Shown piece after piece: positions 9,229 to 18,274 of a stretch of DNA of 64,000 nt. Under the pieces are notes generated by a model. That model was not told the DNA's origin. It saw only the letters and a list, made by a program, of their open reading frames with translations, and made no database searches. The DNA is from Dyadobacter endophyticus. Its GTDB lineage: Bacteria > Bacteroidota > Bacteroidia > Cytophagales > Spirosomataceae. Positions within the stretch are counted from its first letter, which is position 1. Each line of letters opens with the position of its first letter. The DNA is taken from contig NZ_BMIA01000001.1 of NCBI RefSeq assembly GCF_014641595.1, positions 682,001 through 746,000 of the forward strand, read 5' to 3'. Made by a program: the position numbers and the translations under genes.

Positions 9229-10413
9229 ATGATTACTAATTCCGATATATTTCCGATTGAAACAGGCGACTCCATGCCTGTAACCACCTATAAGGCAGCC
9301 CGCTCGGTTGCCGGGCTTGTCGCCAGCCATTTCGAGCGGCACCACCAGGCGGTTTCCAAATATTACGAGCAGGAACTGGCCCCTATTCCCGATGCCCGGA
9401 TCGTAGAGACGATCATCGATACGACGTTCTGGGCGAGCCTTCGCCGGGAAGAAGGCCGTTCTCCCAAGGTTTCGATTGCCTATCTGCCGCCCGAAGCTGC
9501 CGAACATCCTCTTATTTTCACCGAGAAACTCGCATTGACTGCCAACACTCTTACCAAGCTCGCACCCGCCGTGGAGCGCTCAGGTATACACCTGGGCGTG
9601 TGGCTGGAAGACGGCGAACTGCGGATTTGGGGCACGACGCGCGTCATTCCGGGACTGTGCTTCGTACTTGAAGTGATCGAGCCGGGAATGCTGGTGGTGA
9701 AACACCGAAGGGTGGAAGGCTTTGGCAAGTTCGTCAATATGGCTGTGCTGAAAGGCGATCAGGTGAAGATCGTCAACGAAGAAAGCCGTAAAGTGAAAGA
9801 CTGCCCCTCGCTGATCAACTCTTTAATGGGTTTTTCTTCCACTACCTTATGGAGCGATTACCCGAACCTGCTCGTACAGCTTGCCGCATCCATGCGCAGC
9901 CATGAGCGTGGTGGAATATTGCTGGTGGTTCCCAAGGGCAAGGACCGCTGGCGCGACTCGATCATCCATCCGATCACCTACGACGTTCAACCGCCATTCT
10001 CCGAGCTGGCCGACCTGCACCGTAAGTACGTGGAAGATCCTAATCCGATCACCTGGCAGAACCAGTTCAGTTCGGCCGTGCATAATATGGCAGGCTTGAC
10101 GGCCGTGGATGGGGCGACGATCATCAACGACCGTTACGAATTGCTCGCATTCGGCGCGAAAATCGGCCGTGCGCAGGGTGCGAAGCCGGTGGAGGAAATA
10201 CTAACAACCGAACCGGTGATCGGCAATACCGCCTTAGTTGTGCACCCAGTGCAGAATGGCGGTACGCGGCATTTGTCGGCGGCTCAATTTGTCCACGATC
10301 AGCGCGATGCGATTGCGCTCGTTGCATCTCAGGACGGCCGCTTTACGATATTCTCATGGTCGAAATGCGAGAATATGGTGCAGGCCCACCGGGTAGACGC
10401 CCTGCTGCTATGA
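9229..10413 (+). CDS. DACNV-type sensor protein with diadenylate-cyclase-like domain
   Basis: 394 residues from the ATG at 9229 (an in-frame TTG at 9133 would add a basic 32-residue tail). The C-terminal third resembles the DisA_N/DAC nucleotidyltransferase fold: MAGLTAVDGATIIND corresponds to the DGA metal-binding motif and GGTRHLSAAQFVHDQRDAIALVASQDGRFTIF to the RHR motif and following strand. The N-terminal part carries an alpha/beta region (ARIVETIIDTTFWASLRREEGR). This matches proteins described as 'putative sensor domain DACNV-containing'. Whether it makes or only senses a nucleotide is unknown: DGA is kept, but RHR reads RHL. No signal peptide or membrane helix is seen, so it is cytoplasmic. 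Its stop overlaps the convergent dinB end by 6 bp. Confidence 0.72.
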   Translation: MITNSDIFPIETGDSMPVTTYKAARSVAGLVASHFERHHQAVSKYYEQELAPIPDARIVETIIDTTFWASLRREEGRSPKVSIAYLPPEAAEHPLIFTEKLALTANTLTKLAPAVERSGIHLGVWLEDGELRIWGTTRVIPGLCFVLEVIEPGMLVVKHRRVEGFGKFVNMAVLKGDQVKIVNEESRKVKDCPSLINSLMGFSSTTLWSDYPNLLVQLAASMRSHERGGILLVVPKGKDRWRDSIIHPITYDVQPPFSELADLHRKYVEDPNPITWQNQFSSAVHNMAGLTAVDGATIINDRYELLAFGAKIGRAQGAKPVEEILTTEPVIGNTALVVHPVQNGGTRHLSAAQFVHDQRDAIALVASQDGRFTIFSWSKCENMVQAHRVDALLL

Positions 10414-11526
10414 TCCGAAAGGGAAGAGTTCCAGCTGCTCAGGGTCTTTGTATTTCCGCGATTTGACCTCTGGTTCATGGAAGTTGGACAATGAGATACC
10501 GAGCAATCGCACCGCCTTCCCTTCCAGGTCAAGCTTTTCGAGCAACTGTTTGGCCGTGTCGGTAATGGTATCGAGGTCCCCGATGGGGTGGGCGAAAGAA
10601 TAGTTGCGGGTGATCTGTGTAAAATCGCTGAATTTGACTTTTAATGTGACCGTCCGGCCTTTCAGCTGGTTTTTTTCGAGACGATTAGCAACTGTTACGC
10701 CAATGCGGTCAAGTTCTTTGTTCATTTCGTCCGGCGTGGTAAGGTCGTAGGTGAATGTGTCCTCGGCCCCGAGTGATTTCGTTTCACGGTGCGTTTGCAC
10801 CTGCCGGTCATCGATCCCGCGCACGATTTTGAAATAGAAGTGGCCGGTTTTGCCGAAATGGTTCACCAACTCGTCCTCCGAGAGCTTTTTGAGGTCCGAA
10901 CCATTAAAAAGTTGCATTCCCTTCATTTTATCGGCGGTGACTTTCCCTACCCCGTGAAACTTCTCGACCGGCAACTGGTCCATGAAGCTTTCAATTTTGG
11001 ATGGACCAATAAATGTCAGCCCATCGGGCTTGTTGATATCCGAAGCGATTTTTGCGACAAACTTATTGACAGACACGCCCGCCGAAGCGGTGAGGCTAAG
11101 TTCTTCTTTAATGGATTGTTTGATCTGCCTGGCAATTTCCATCGCCGAACCGATGCCCATTTTGTCCTCGGTAACGTCCAGATACGCCTCGTCCAGAGAA
11201 AGCGGTTCAATTAGATCTGTATAGCGGGAGAAAATCTCCCGGATGCTTCTGGAAACAGATTTGTAAATCTCAAATCTCGGATGCACAAATATGATCTGCG
11301 GGCAAAGCTGAATGGCCTGCCGCGAGGGCATCGCCGACCTTACCCCGAATTTACGCGCCTCGTAGCTAGCCGTTGCCACTACACCACGGCCAGTAGGAGA
11401 GCCGCCCACCGCGAGTGGTTTGCCCCGGTATTCAGGGAAGTCGCGTTGCTCGACCGACGCGTAAAATGCATCCATATCGATATGGATGATCTTGCGAACC
11501 GGTGAAGTATTTGGCGTTTCCTGCAT
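10408..11526 (-). CDS. dinB: DNA polymerase IV (Y-family translesion polymerase)
   Basis: 372 residues from the ATG at 11526; a TTG 12 bp upstream is also possible. Y-family signatures: KIIHIDMDAFYASVEQRD with the first catalytic Asp, the YEARKFGVRSAMPSRQA finger segment, SLDEAYLDVT with the second catalytic Asp/Glu, the helix-hairpin-helix thumb (FHGVGKVTADKM), and a C-terminal little-finger domain (LKGRTVTLKVKFSDF). It copies past damaged bases with low fidelity. The ending ELFPFGS resembles a beta-clamp-binding tail such as QLELFPF, normal for the family. Convergent with the DACNV gene. Confidence 0.95.
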   Translation of the reverse strand: MQETPNTSPVRKIIHIDMDAFYASVEQRDFPEYRGKPLAVGGSPTGRGVVATASYEARKFGVRSAMPSRQAIQLCPQIIFVHPRFEIYKSVSRSIREIFSRYTDLIEPLSLDEAYLDVTEDKMGIGSAMEIARQIKQSIKEELSLTASAGVSVNKFVAKIASDINKPDGLTFIGPSKIESFMDQLPVEKFHGVGKVTADKMKGMQLFNGSDLKKLSEDELVNHFGKTGHFYFKIVRGIDDRQVQTHRETKSLGAEDTFTYDLTTPDEMNKELDRIGVTVANRLEKNQLKGRTVTLKVKFSDFTQITRNYSFAHPIGDLDTITDTAKQLLEKLDLEGKAVRLLGISLSNFHEPEVKSRKYKDPEQLELFPFGS

Positions 11527-11692
11527 TGAAAAAGGCAAGTTTTCGGGTTAAAGAGGTTTCTGCAATTAAAAACAAATTAAATAACATTGCATTCGCATCA
11601 CAAGGCACTTTTTTTTCGTAGTAGGTGAATAAATCCGCAACCTGTCTGTAACTAGCCGGTTATTCATTTACTCAATTCCTTAGAATATTTCG

Positions 11693-13834
11693 ATGCGATA
11701 CACTATACCTCTGTTCAATTGCTTTTTTGCCACCCTTTTTATGCTCTTCATCAGCCTTGGCACGGCGGAGGCGCAGGATCGTTGCGGTTCGATGGAGTTG
11801 CTTCAAAAACGGTTCACCGATAAGCCCGCTCTTAAACTGATGTTCGATCAGCGGCAGGTACGGATTCAACAATTGGTCAATGAAAGAATAGCCTCGGGCA
11901 AGATGCTCCGCACAACCGGCCCCATCACGATCCCGGTAGTATTCCACGTTGTGCTCAGCCGGCAGTCGATGGTGACCGATGCCCAGATCATGGCCCAGCT
12001 GGACACGATTAACAAAGACTACGCCGGAACCAATGGCGGAGCCGCAAAAATTCCTTCGTATTTCAAATCGCTTTTCGGGCAGTCGGGCATTCAGTTCTGC
12101 CTTGCGCAGCGCACACCCAATGATGCCCCGTCGACAGGTATCGAGCGCTACACCACTACGCGCAACTCATTTGACTACACCAATAATCAGGTGAAGCACG
12201 CCGAATCGGGCGGGGCCGATGCCTGGGATACCGATAAATACTTAAATGTTTGGATCTGCGACCTTTCGGGAAGCACATTGGGTTATGCCACTTTCCCCGA
12301 CGACGGCGTAAAGGACGAGCAGGGCGTGGCTGTCGACTATGCCTCGCTGCCGGGCGGAGCCGCTACCGGATTCAATCAGGGAAAAACACTGACACACGAA
12401 ATAGGGCATTATTTTGATTTATACCACATCTGGGGTGACGACAACGGGGCTTGCACGGGAACCGACAATATCGACGATACCCCCAATCAAAGCAACAGCA
12501 CCACAACCTTTCAGACCGGCATGGTGACCGATCGCTGTACTTCTACGGCGCCGGGAATTATGTACCAGAATTTTATGGACTATTCCCCGGATGCCACCCT
12601 TTTCATGTTCACCCAAATGCAGGTAGCGCATATGGAGGAGATCTTTGAAAAATATCGTTCATCCCTTTTACTTTCCAACGCCTGCACGCCGGTCGATGTC
12701 AAGAAAAAAGATGCGTCCCTGAAAACAATTCGTCAGCCGGCACAGCGCATTTGTACCAATACACTCACACCGCAGATCACTTTGGTTAACAGGGGTAGCG
12801 AGACACTCACTTCACTGATAATCCACGCCGTGATTGATAATGGAACCGTGCAGAATTATAATTGGACGGGTTCCCTGGCTACTTATGCGGAAACAACCGT
12901 GACTTTGCCGACCCTTGCAACAGTGGAGGGCAATCACATTCTGAGTATTTCCACCTCGAACCCGAACGGGGCTGCCGACGAGGACACTTCGAATGATGCA
13001 CTAAGCCTCGATTTTATCTATTACGAACCTTTTGCCACGCCTGTCAAGGAGGGTTTTGAAGGACTTTTCCCGCCGCAGGGCTGGGATATTGTAAACGAAG
13101 ACAACGGTTCTACGTGGGAAAAAACAACTTCGGCCTCTAAAACTGGCAATGCGTCGGTGAAGATCGGGAACTTCGGCAACCAGGTAGTAGGCCAGCGCGA
13201 TTACCTCCGCTCGCCGACGGTCAATACCGCAGGGGCAGACTCCGCATTCGTCTCCTTCCAGGTGGCAGCTGCGACATATACCAGCACTTCCACCCAGAAC
13301 AATGTGTGGGATACCTTGCAGGTGCTTATTAGTACAGATTGCGGACAGACTTACACAAGTCTCTACAAAAAATGGGGATCGAGCCTGATTACACGCAACG
13401 CGGCCACGCGGACTGCATTTACGCCCGGCATAAATGAATGGCGGCGTGAGGAGATTAATATCGGCAGCTTCATTGGCCAGGGCGAAATACTCGTGGCGTT
13501 CCTAAACACCAATGGAAACGAAAACGATATTTATCTTGACGATATCAATATCAGGACCGTTACGGTGAATCCGAACCTGAAAGAAGCGGGATTCCTGGTA
13601 ACGCCCAACCCGACGAGCGGGCAGGTTTCGGTGCAGTTCTATCCGCATCCTGAAAAGCTGAAATCTGTTTCGATTTATAATGTAGCCGGGCAAAAAATAG
13701 CCGAAACCGTCATTACGGGAGAAGTAGCTTCCAACGTGTATAATTTTGACCTGACTACCTTTCCCTCAGGCCTGTACATAGTGAAAGCGGAGTTCGAAGA
13801 CCGCGTACTGACGAAGAAGATTGTGAAGAATTAA
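11693..13834 (+). CDS. Secreted M43-family zinc metalloprotease with type IX sorting domain
   Basis: 713 residues with signal peptide (residues 1 to about 27, ending GTAEAQ). The pappalysin-type (M43) catalytic motif HEIGHYFDLYHIWGDD begins at His235, giving the zinc ligands His235, His239 and a downstream His; the Met-turn is probably in the NFMDYSPD segment. After the protease come Ig-like/CARDB-type and MAM/jelly-roll-like modules (about 345-630). The last 75 residues (NPTSGQVSVQF ... GLYIVKAEFEDRVLTKKIVKN region) are a typical type A sorting domain for the type IX system, so the protein is exported across the outer membrane and perhaps anchored. Role in extracellular protein breakdown is inferred. 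Confidence 0.92.
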   Translation: MRYTIPLFNCFFATLFMLFISLGTAEAQDRCGSMELLQKRFTDKPALKLMFDQRQVRIQQLVNERIASGKMLRTTGPITIPVVFHVVLSRQSMVTDAQIMAQLDTINKDYAGTNGGAAKIPSYFKSLFGQSGIQFCLAQRTPNDAPSTGIERYTTTRNSFDYTNNQVKHAESGGADAWDTDKYLNVWICDLSGSTLGYATFPDDGVKDEQGVAVDYASLPGGAATGFNQGKTLTHEIGHYFDLYHIWGDDNGACTGTDNIDDTPNQSNSTTTFQTGMVTDRCTSTAPGIMYQNFMDYSPDATLFMFTQMQVAHMEEIFEKYRSSLLLSNACTPVDVKKKDASLKTIRQPAQRICTNTLTPQITLVNRGSETLTSLIIHAVIDNGTVQNYNWTGSLATYAETTVTLPTLATVEGNHILSISTSNPNGAADEDTSNDALSLDFIYYEPFATPVKEGFEGLFPPQGWDIVNEDNGSTWEKTTSASKTGNASVKIGNFGNQVVGQRDYLRSPTVNTAGADSAFVSFQVAAATYTSTSTQNNVWDTLQVLISTDCGQTYTSLYKKWGSSLITRNAATRTAFTPGINEWRREEINIGSFIGQGEILVAFLNTNGNENDIYLDDINIRTVTVNPNLKEAGFLVTPNPTSGQVSVQFYPHPEKLKSVSIYNVAGQKIAETVITGEVASNVYNFDLTTFPSGLYIVKAEFEDRVLTKKIVKN

Positions 13835-13859
13835 TGGACCGCCGTCGAATGGTGAATTT

Positions 13860-13893
13860 TGACTGAGTGACCGGCGACCCGGTCACTCAGTCA
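13860..13893. terminator. Perfect 15-bp inverted repeat between convergent genes, possible bidirectional terminator
   Basis: Arms 13860-13874 (TGACTGAGTGACCGG) and 13879-13893 (CCGGTCACTCAGTCA) pair perfectly with a 4-nt loop CGAC. It sits between the stop codons of the M43 protease and the minus-strand hypothetical gene. No long T tract follows on either strand, so a classical intrinsic terminator is uncertain. The core GAGTGACCGG is shared with the repeat at 21594-21627. Confidence 0.55.
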
Positions 13894-14289
13894 TCAATAT
13901 ATCCTCTTAACGATCACCTTGCTGTTGGTTTGCGAAATGGCAAACTCCTTTGCGTTCTCGTTGGGTGGCGCGATAAAAATCTGTCTTTTTTTCTTGCCGT
14001 CGGTATTCACCCAGTTCGCTGAATAGAGGTCCGGAAGCTGCCCGGTGTAGATCGGGTGATGGTCCGAGTACATAAACACTTCTTCCTGTTCGAAAGCCTG
14101 TTCGAGGTCGCTACCTTCTATTACGTCACAGATAATCTTCAAACTGCCTGAATCGTCTTCTACCAGACCTTTAATCCGGGCTTTCCCGTAAAAAGGGTCT
14201 TCTTCAAATTCCCAACGGATATAGTATTCTATTACGTTTCCGATCTGAGACTCAATGTAGTCGGCAGTTAGTAATTGTTCCTGGTGCAT
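13894..14289 (-). CDS. Small acidic hypothetical protein
   Basis: 131 residues from the ATG at 14289; a TTG at 14334 would add 15 residues. I do not recognise the family. The protein is acidic, has no signal peptide or membrane helix, and reads like a compact alpha/beta cytoplasmic domain (IEYYIRWEFEEDPFYGKARIKG, then LYSANWVNTDGKKKRQIFIAPP). It ends in a basic VIVKRIY tail. It stands alone between an inverted repeat at its 3' end and a 364-bp upstream region shared with the divergent susC-like gene. Coding is supported by length and composition, function is not. Confidence 0.65.
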   Translation of the reverse strand: MHQEQLLTADYIESQIGNVIEYYIRWEFEEDPFYGKARIKGLVEDDSGSLKIICDVIEGSDLEQAFEQEEVFMYSDHHPIYTGQLPDLYSANWVNTDGKKKRQIFIAPPNENAKEFAISQTNSKVIVKRIY

Positions 14290-14653
14290 GGTCGAAGTTG
14301 GTTTTTTACACTCCTTAATACTTAGCAAATCCAAACCGCCCCTTTATGGGCGCTTTTGACAAATGTAATCGTAAGCACGATGTTTCCAAAAATAATAGGA
14401 CGCGTTTCATAGATATTTGAAAAATTACGATCAAAGGGACATTTGCAATGCTAAGAGCGGTTGGGATGGTCCTGCACATATAGTTGCATAGGTTAGTTGT
14501 GTAAATGTATTTCTAATGTTATTTGTAGAACTCTTTTGTTGCGGCGAAGTGCCTGTTTTATCACCTCGGGAAACATAGCGGTATGGTTTTTGTCGGTAAA
14601 GGCTAAACAAATTACTTTTCGGGACGCCGTCCCGTCACTTAGCCAAGAATGAT
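14290..14653. other. Divergent intergenic region upstream of the first SusC gene
   Basis: 364 bp between the small hypothetical gene and the SusC gene. It holds the SusC promoter at 14589-14620, followed by a short GGGAC-gcc-GTCCC hairpin (14621-14633) that would lie at the very start of the transcript. The rest is AT-rich, with no open frame of interest and no recognisable RNA element. Confidence 0.6.
14589..14620 (+). promoter_or_regulatory. Bacteroidota-type promoter of the SusCD-nucleotidase operon
   Basis: TTTG at 14589-14592, a 20-bp spacer and TACTTTTC at 14613-14620, close to the consensus TTTG / TAnnTTTG (last base differs). The predicted start near 14627 leaves a leader of about 27 nt before the ATG at 14654. 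Confidence 0.6.
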
Positions 14654-17600
14654 ATGAGAAAAACTCAACGAGCCAATGAGCCTGTGCCGTGTCCGGTCCC
14701 GCTCATTTTCCTGAGGATCGGCTTCTTTTTGCTACTGTTTTCCGGTCCGATATCCCGAAGCAACGCACAGCAGGCCGGGCCGGATTCAACCCGAAAAACA
14801 AAGCCTGATACACTCGCAAATCCGGCACCGGTACTGAAAACGAATCCTGCAACAGCCCGCCCCGCCCCCGATACCCTCCCCAAGCCTCAAAATACCACCG
14901 ATTCTGCTTCCAAATCCTCCACTTCACCACTGGTGAAACCCACGCAGAACTTCGATCCCCTGGTTAAGCCAGCCCCTCAAAAAGATACATTAAACAAAGC
15001 CAGCACTCCGGCTGCCGGGGTTCCGGCCGCCGGGACGCCGGCCGTAGTCAAACCCGACAGTGCCCTAACGCCTGCACAGACGGGGAATACGAACGCCGCG
15101 CAACCTGCACAGCATGCAGCGCAAACACCCGATTCAGCCACCGCGCAGAAACCTTCTCCCGGCGGTCCGACCGAAGCGGGTCCTGATGCGCGTGACATAA
15201 AAGGGGTGGTAAAAGACGAAAAGGGTGCTGGAATGCCCGGTGTGGCAGTTTTGGTAAAAGGTACTCAGATACAGGCTATTACCGAACCTGATGGCTCTTT
15301 CCAGATGAAGGTGCCTGCGAAGGGCGGGATACTGGTGTACAGCTTTGTGGGTTTTACGACCAAAGAAATGCCCATTACCGATCTTACAACATACAATGCC
15401 CAGCTTACCCCTGAGGCCAGGGCTTTGAAAGAAGTGGTAGTGGTAGGGTATGGCGCTCAAAGCAAACGCGACCTGGCCAGTTCGACATCCCGGGTTGCAT
15501 CCCAGGATTATAAGTCGGCGGTTATCAATACGATCGACCAGGCTATTCAGGGACGCGCTACCGGCGTGCAGGTGGTCGAAAGCTCGGGTGAGCCGGGAGC
15601 TTCTGCGGTGGTCAGGATACGCGGTAACAACTCGCTGAGCGGGAATAACGAGCCGCTCTACGTGATTGACGGTTTTCCGATGCCGCCTCACCGTGAAGCG
15701 GGGACCAATTTCTATGGTTCCTATACACAAAACGGTTTGTATGGGATCAATCCGAACGACATCGAAAGCATGGAAATCCTCAAAGATGCTTCTGCAACGG
15801 CCATTTACGGTTCGCGCGGTGCAAATGGGGTGATTTTGATCACTACAAAATCGGGCAAGCGGGGAGAAGGTCGTGTGGAGCTTGTCAACAAGACCTCCTT
15901 CGGACGGGTAGCGAACCCGATCCGTATGATGAACTCCCGCCAATATGCGGAGGTGATCAACGAAAGCTTCCGCGTGTCCAACCGGAATCCGCCGTTTGAA
16001 AACCTGGACAGTAGCATGACCAACACCGACTGGGTGGATGCCATTACACAGCCCAGTTTCAGGCAGGATATTACGTTGAGCCTTTCGGGAGGCAGTCCCA
16101 AATCGTCCTATTACATTTCCGGCAATTACCTCAAAGACAAGGGGACTATCATCAATTCGAACAATGATCGGGCGAGCTTGCGCGTCAATCTGAACAATGA
16201 GATCAACGACTGGTATACGGTCAAAGGCCAGGTTTCATTTAGCCGCCAGAAAACCAACCGCGCTGTAACAGCCTCGCGCGCGTGGCCAAGCTCGGGTGGG
16301 CTAATGGACGGGCTGCGCGCTGCGCCTACGCTGGAAATCGATTATCTGGGCAATAACAGTCTGGGTATTCCGAACTACCAGGGGTATTATTTTTCCAATC
16401 CATATAATGAGCTGATGGCAAAAACCGATGTCACGCAGAGCGATTACTCGATTTTGAATATTGAAAACTACTTTAAAATCGCCAGTGGACTGCAGCTGGT
16501 CGTGAGCCTGGCGGGCAACCAGAACCTTACACGGCGAAAAGTATTCCTGCCGCCTTCCACGGCCGAGGGGAACCAGGTGAAAGGAAAAGGCAGTAACAAC
16601 ACGGCTAATACGTATAGCTATAACTTCAATTCGTATCTGCAATACGAAAGGACGTTTAAGAAGAATCATTACCTCAATGCGACGCTGGGTGTGGAATATA
16701 ACGACCAGACTGTTGAATTCGTCAACACCAACTCGTCGGGTTTCGCGGTACCGTTTTTCGGGGTCGACAATATCGGCAGCGCGTCATCGCAGGTAATCGC
16801 TTCATATAAGGAAAAGCGGATTCTGCAGTCCGGTTTCCTGCGAGCGAACTACTCTTTCAAAGGAAAGTATGTATTGAACGCCTCTATCCGTGCAGACGGT
16901 GCTTCGGCATTTGCGGCCAATAAAAAGTACGGGGTTTTTCCGGCGGTGGCGCTTGCATGGAACCTGGATCAGGAGGAATTCATGAAGGGGGTTACGTTCA
17001 TTTCGAATACCAAGTTCCGAGCTTCCTATGGCGAAACTGGCAGTCAGGCTATCGGACCTTACTCGTCGCTATCGCTTTATAGCCCCGGGTTTTATGAAAT
17101 GGGGCCCGGCGGCGATGGGGCGGTGATCAATACAGGTGTTTTTCCCAACACGATTGCCAATCCGAACCTTTCATGGGAGCGGACAAGGCAGTTCAATGTC
17201 GGGGTAGATTTCAATGCCGTTAAAGACAGGGTCGTGCTGAGCTTCGATTATTACAATAAAGTCACTTCGGATTTGCTTCAACAGCGTAAAGTACCGACGC
17301 AATCGGGCGTGAGCACGATCATCGACAACTACGGTACCATGCGTAACCGTGGTGTGGAATTGAGCATTCAGGGAAACATCATTCAGAAAAAGAATGTGAC
17401 CTACTCGACGCGCCTGAATATTTCGAGGAACGTAAATACGCTGGTCGACCTTGGTGACCGCACCCAACCCGATTATGTGAATATCAATGGTAACCTGCTG
17501 GGAGGCGTTTCTGGTATACTGGTTCCCGGGCAGGAGATCGGCCGCTTTTTCGGTTACCGCGTGGACGGTTTGAGCCAGAAAGATGACTTCGACGCCGACG

Positions 17601-18250
17601 GCAATCCTAAATTCGCCACTTTTGAAGGCCCGCGGCCGCCCGGCTCGAAGGGCAGCCCGCTTTACGGCGCATGGAAGTATTCGGATGTAAATGGCGATGG
17701 CATCATTACCGCCGACGACCGCGTGGTGCTCGGCAAGTCTACACCCGATTTTACATTCGGATGGAGCCATGACCTAACGTGGAAGAATTTCGCGGTCAAT
17801 GCATTGTTTACAGGTTCGGTCGGAAACGATGTGCTGAACCTGACCCGCTTCTATATCAGCAATGGTGTCGTCGATTACGGCGGAGTAGGGTTCAACCAAT
17901 CTGAGGAGTGGTTTGAGAACCGTTATACTGAAGCCAAACCACACAATAACCCCAAATATCCGGGTGTGCAGCGCGGCATCGCCTCAGGAGATATCAACTC
18001 GGTGATGCTGGAAGACGGCAGTTTTGCCCGCTTGAAAATGCTTACGGTTTCTTACACGTTCCCTAAACTCGGCCCGATCCAGAACCCGCGGTTATTTGTA
18101 ACTGGCACCAACCTCTGGACCTGGACCAACTATTCCGGTTTCGATCCCGAAGTGAGCTCCTATGCGCAGTCGCTGCTGCAACAGGGTATCGACTATGGTG
18201 CCTATCCGGCTCAGCGCTCGTACACCATCGGGTTCTCCTGCAATTTCTAG
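14654..18250 (+). CDS. SusC/RagA-type TonB-linked outer-membrane transporter with long Pro/Ala-rich insert
   Basis: 1198 residues. After an export signal (about 1-39) comes an unusual 140-residue low-complexity stretch rich in Pro, Ala, Thr, Lys and Asp (about 40-178), then the usual carboxypeptidase-regulatory-like domain (IKGVVKDEKGAGMPGVAVLVKG, about 180-260), the plug (LKEVVVVGYGAQSKRDLASS, SLSGNNEPLYVIDGFPMP, SATAIYGSRGANGVILITTK) and a 22-strand barrel. Family role: energy-dependent uptake of oligomers across the outer membrane in complex with a SusD lipoprotein. The insert is not part of the normal SusC plan; it could span the periplasm or contact peptidoglycan or TonB (inference). It is first in an apparent operon with SusD and two 5'-nucleotidase chains. 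Confidence 0.93.
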   Translation: MRKTQRANEPVPCPVPLIFLRIGFFLLLFSGPISRSNAQQAGPDSTRKTKPDTLANPAPVLKTNPATARPAPDTLPKPQNTTDSASKSSTSPLVKPTQNFDPLVKPAPQKDTLNKASTPAAGVPAAGTPAVVKPDSALTPAQTGNTNAAQPAQHAAQTPDSATAQKPSPGGPTEAGPDARDIKGVVKDEKGAGMPGVAVLVKGTQIQAITEPDGSFQMKVPAKGGILVYSFVGFTTKEMPITDLTTYNAQLTPEARALKEVVVVGYGAQSKRDLASSTSRVASQDYKSAVINTIDQAIQGRATGVQVVESSGEPGASAVVRIRGNNSLSGNNEPLYVIDGFPMPPHREAGTNFYGSYTQNGLYGINPNDIESMEILKDASATAIYGSRGANGVILITTKSGKRGEGRVELVNKTSFGRVANPIRMMNSRQYAEVINESFRVSNRNPPFENLDSSMTNTDWVDAITQPSFRQDITLSLSGGSPKSSYYISGNYLKDKGTIINSNNDRASLRVNLNNEINDWYTVKGQVSFSRQKTNRAVTASRAWPSSGGLMDGLRAAPTLEIDYLGNNSLGIPNYQGYYFSNPYNELMAKTDVTQSDYSILNIENYFKIASGLQLVVSLAGNQNLTRRKVFLPPSTAEGNQVKGKGSNNTANTYSYNFNSYLQYERTFKKNHYLNATLGVEYNDQTVEFVNTNSSGFAVPFFGVDNIGSASSQVIASYKEKRILQSGFLRANYSFKGKYVLNASIRADGASAFAANKKYGVFPAVALAWNLDQEEFMKGVTFISNTKFRASYGETGSQAIGPYSSLSLYSPGFYEMGPGGDGAVINTGVFPNTIANPNLSWERTRQFNVGVDFNAVKDRVVLSFDYYNKVTSDLLQQRKVPTQSGVSTIIDNYGTMRNRGVELSIQGNIIQKKNVTYSTRLNISRNVNTLVDLGDRTQPDYVNINGNLLGGVSGILVPGQEIGRFFGYRVDGLSQKDDFDADGNPKFATFEGPRPPGSKGSPLYGAWKYSDVNGDGIITADDRVVLGKSTPDFTFGWSHDLTWKNFAVNALFTGSVGNDVLNLTRFYISNGVVDYGGVGFNQSEEWFENRYTEAKPHNNPKYPGVQRGIASGDINSVMLEDGSFARLKMLTVSYTFPKLGPIQNPRLFVTGTNLWTWTNYSGFDPEVSSYAQSLLQQGIDYGAYPAQRSYTIGFSCNF

Positions 18251-18274
18251 TGTTGACCAACGCATTTGAAAAAC

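Noticed and set aside
15134..15943. 269-codon open frame opposite the first SusC gene
   Set aside because: Overlaps the plug-coding part whose motifs are fully conserved on the plus strand.
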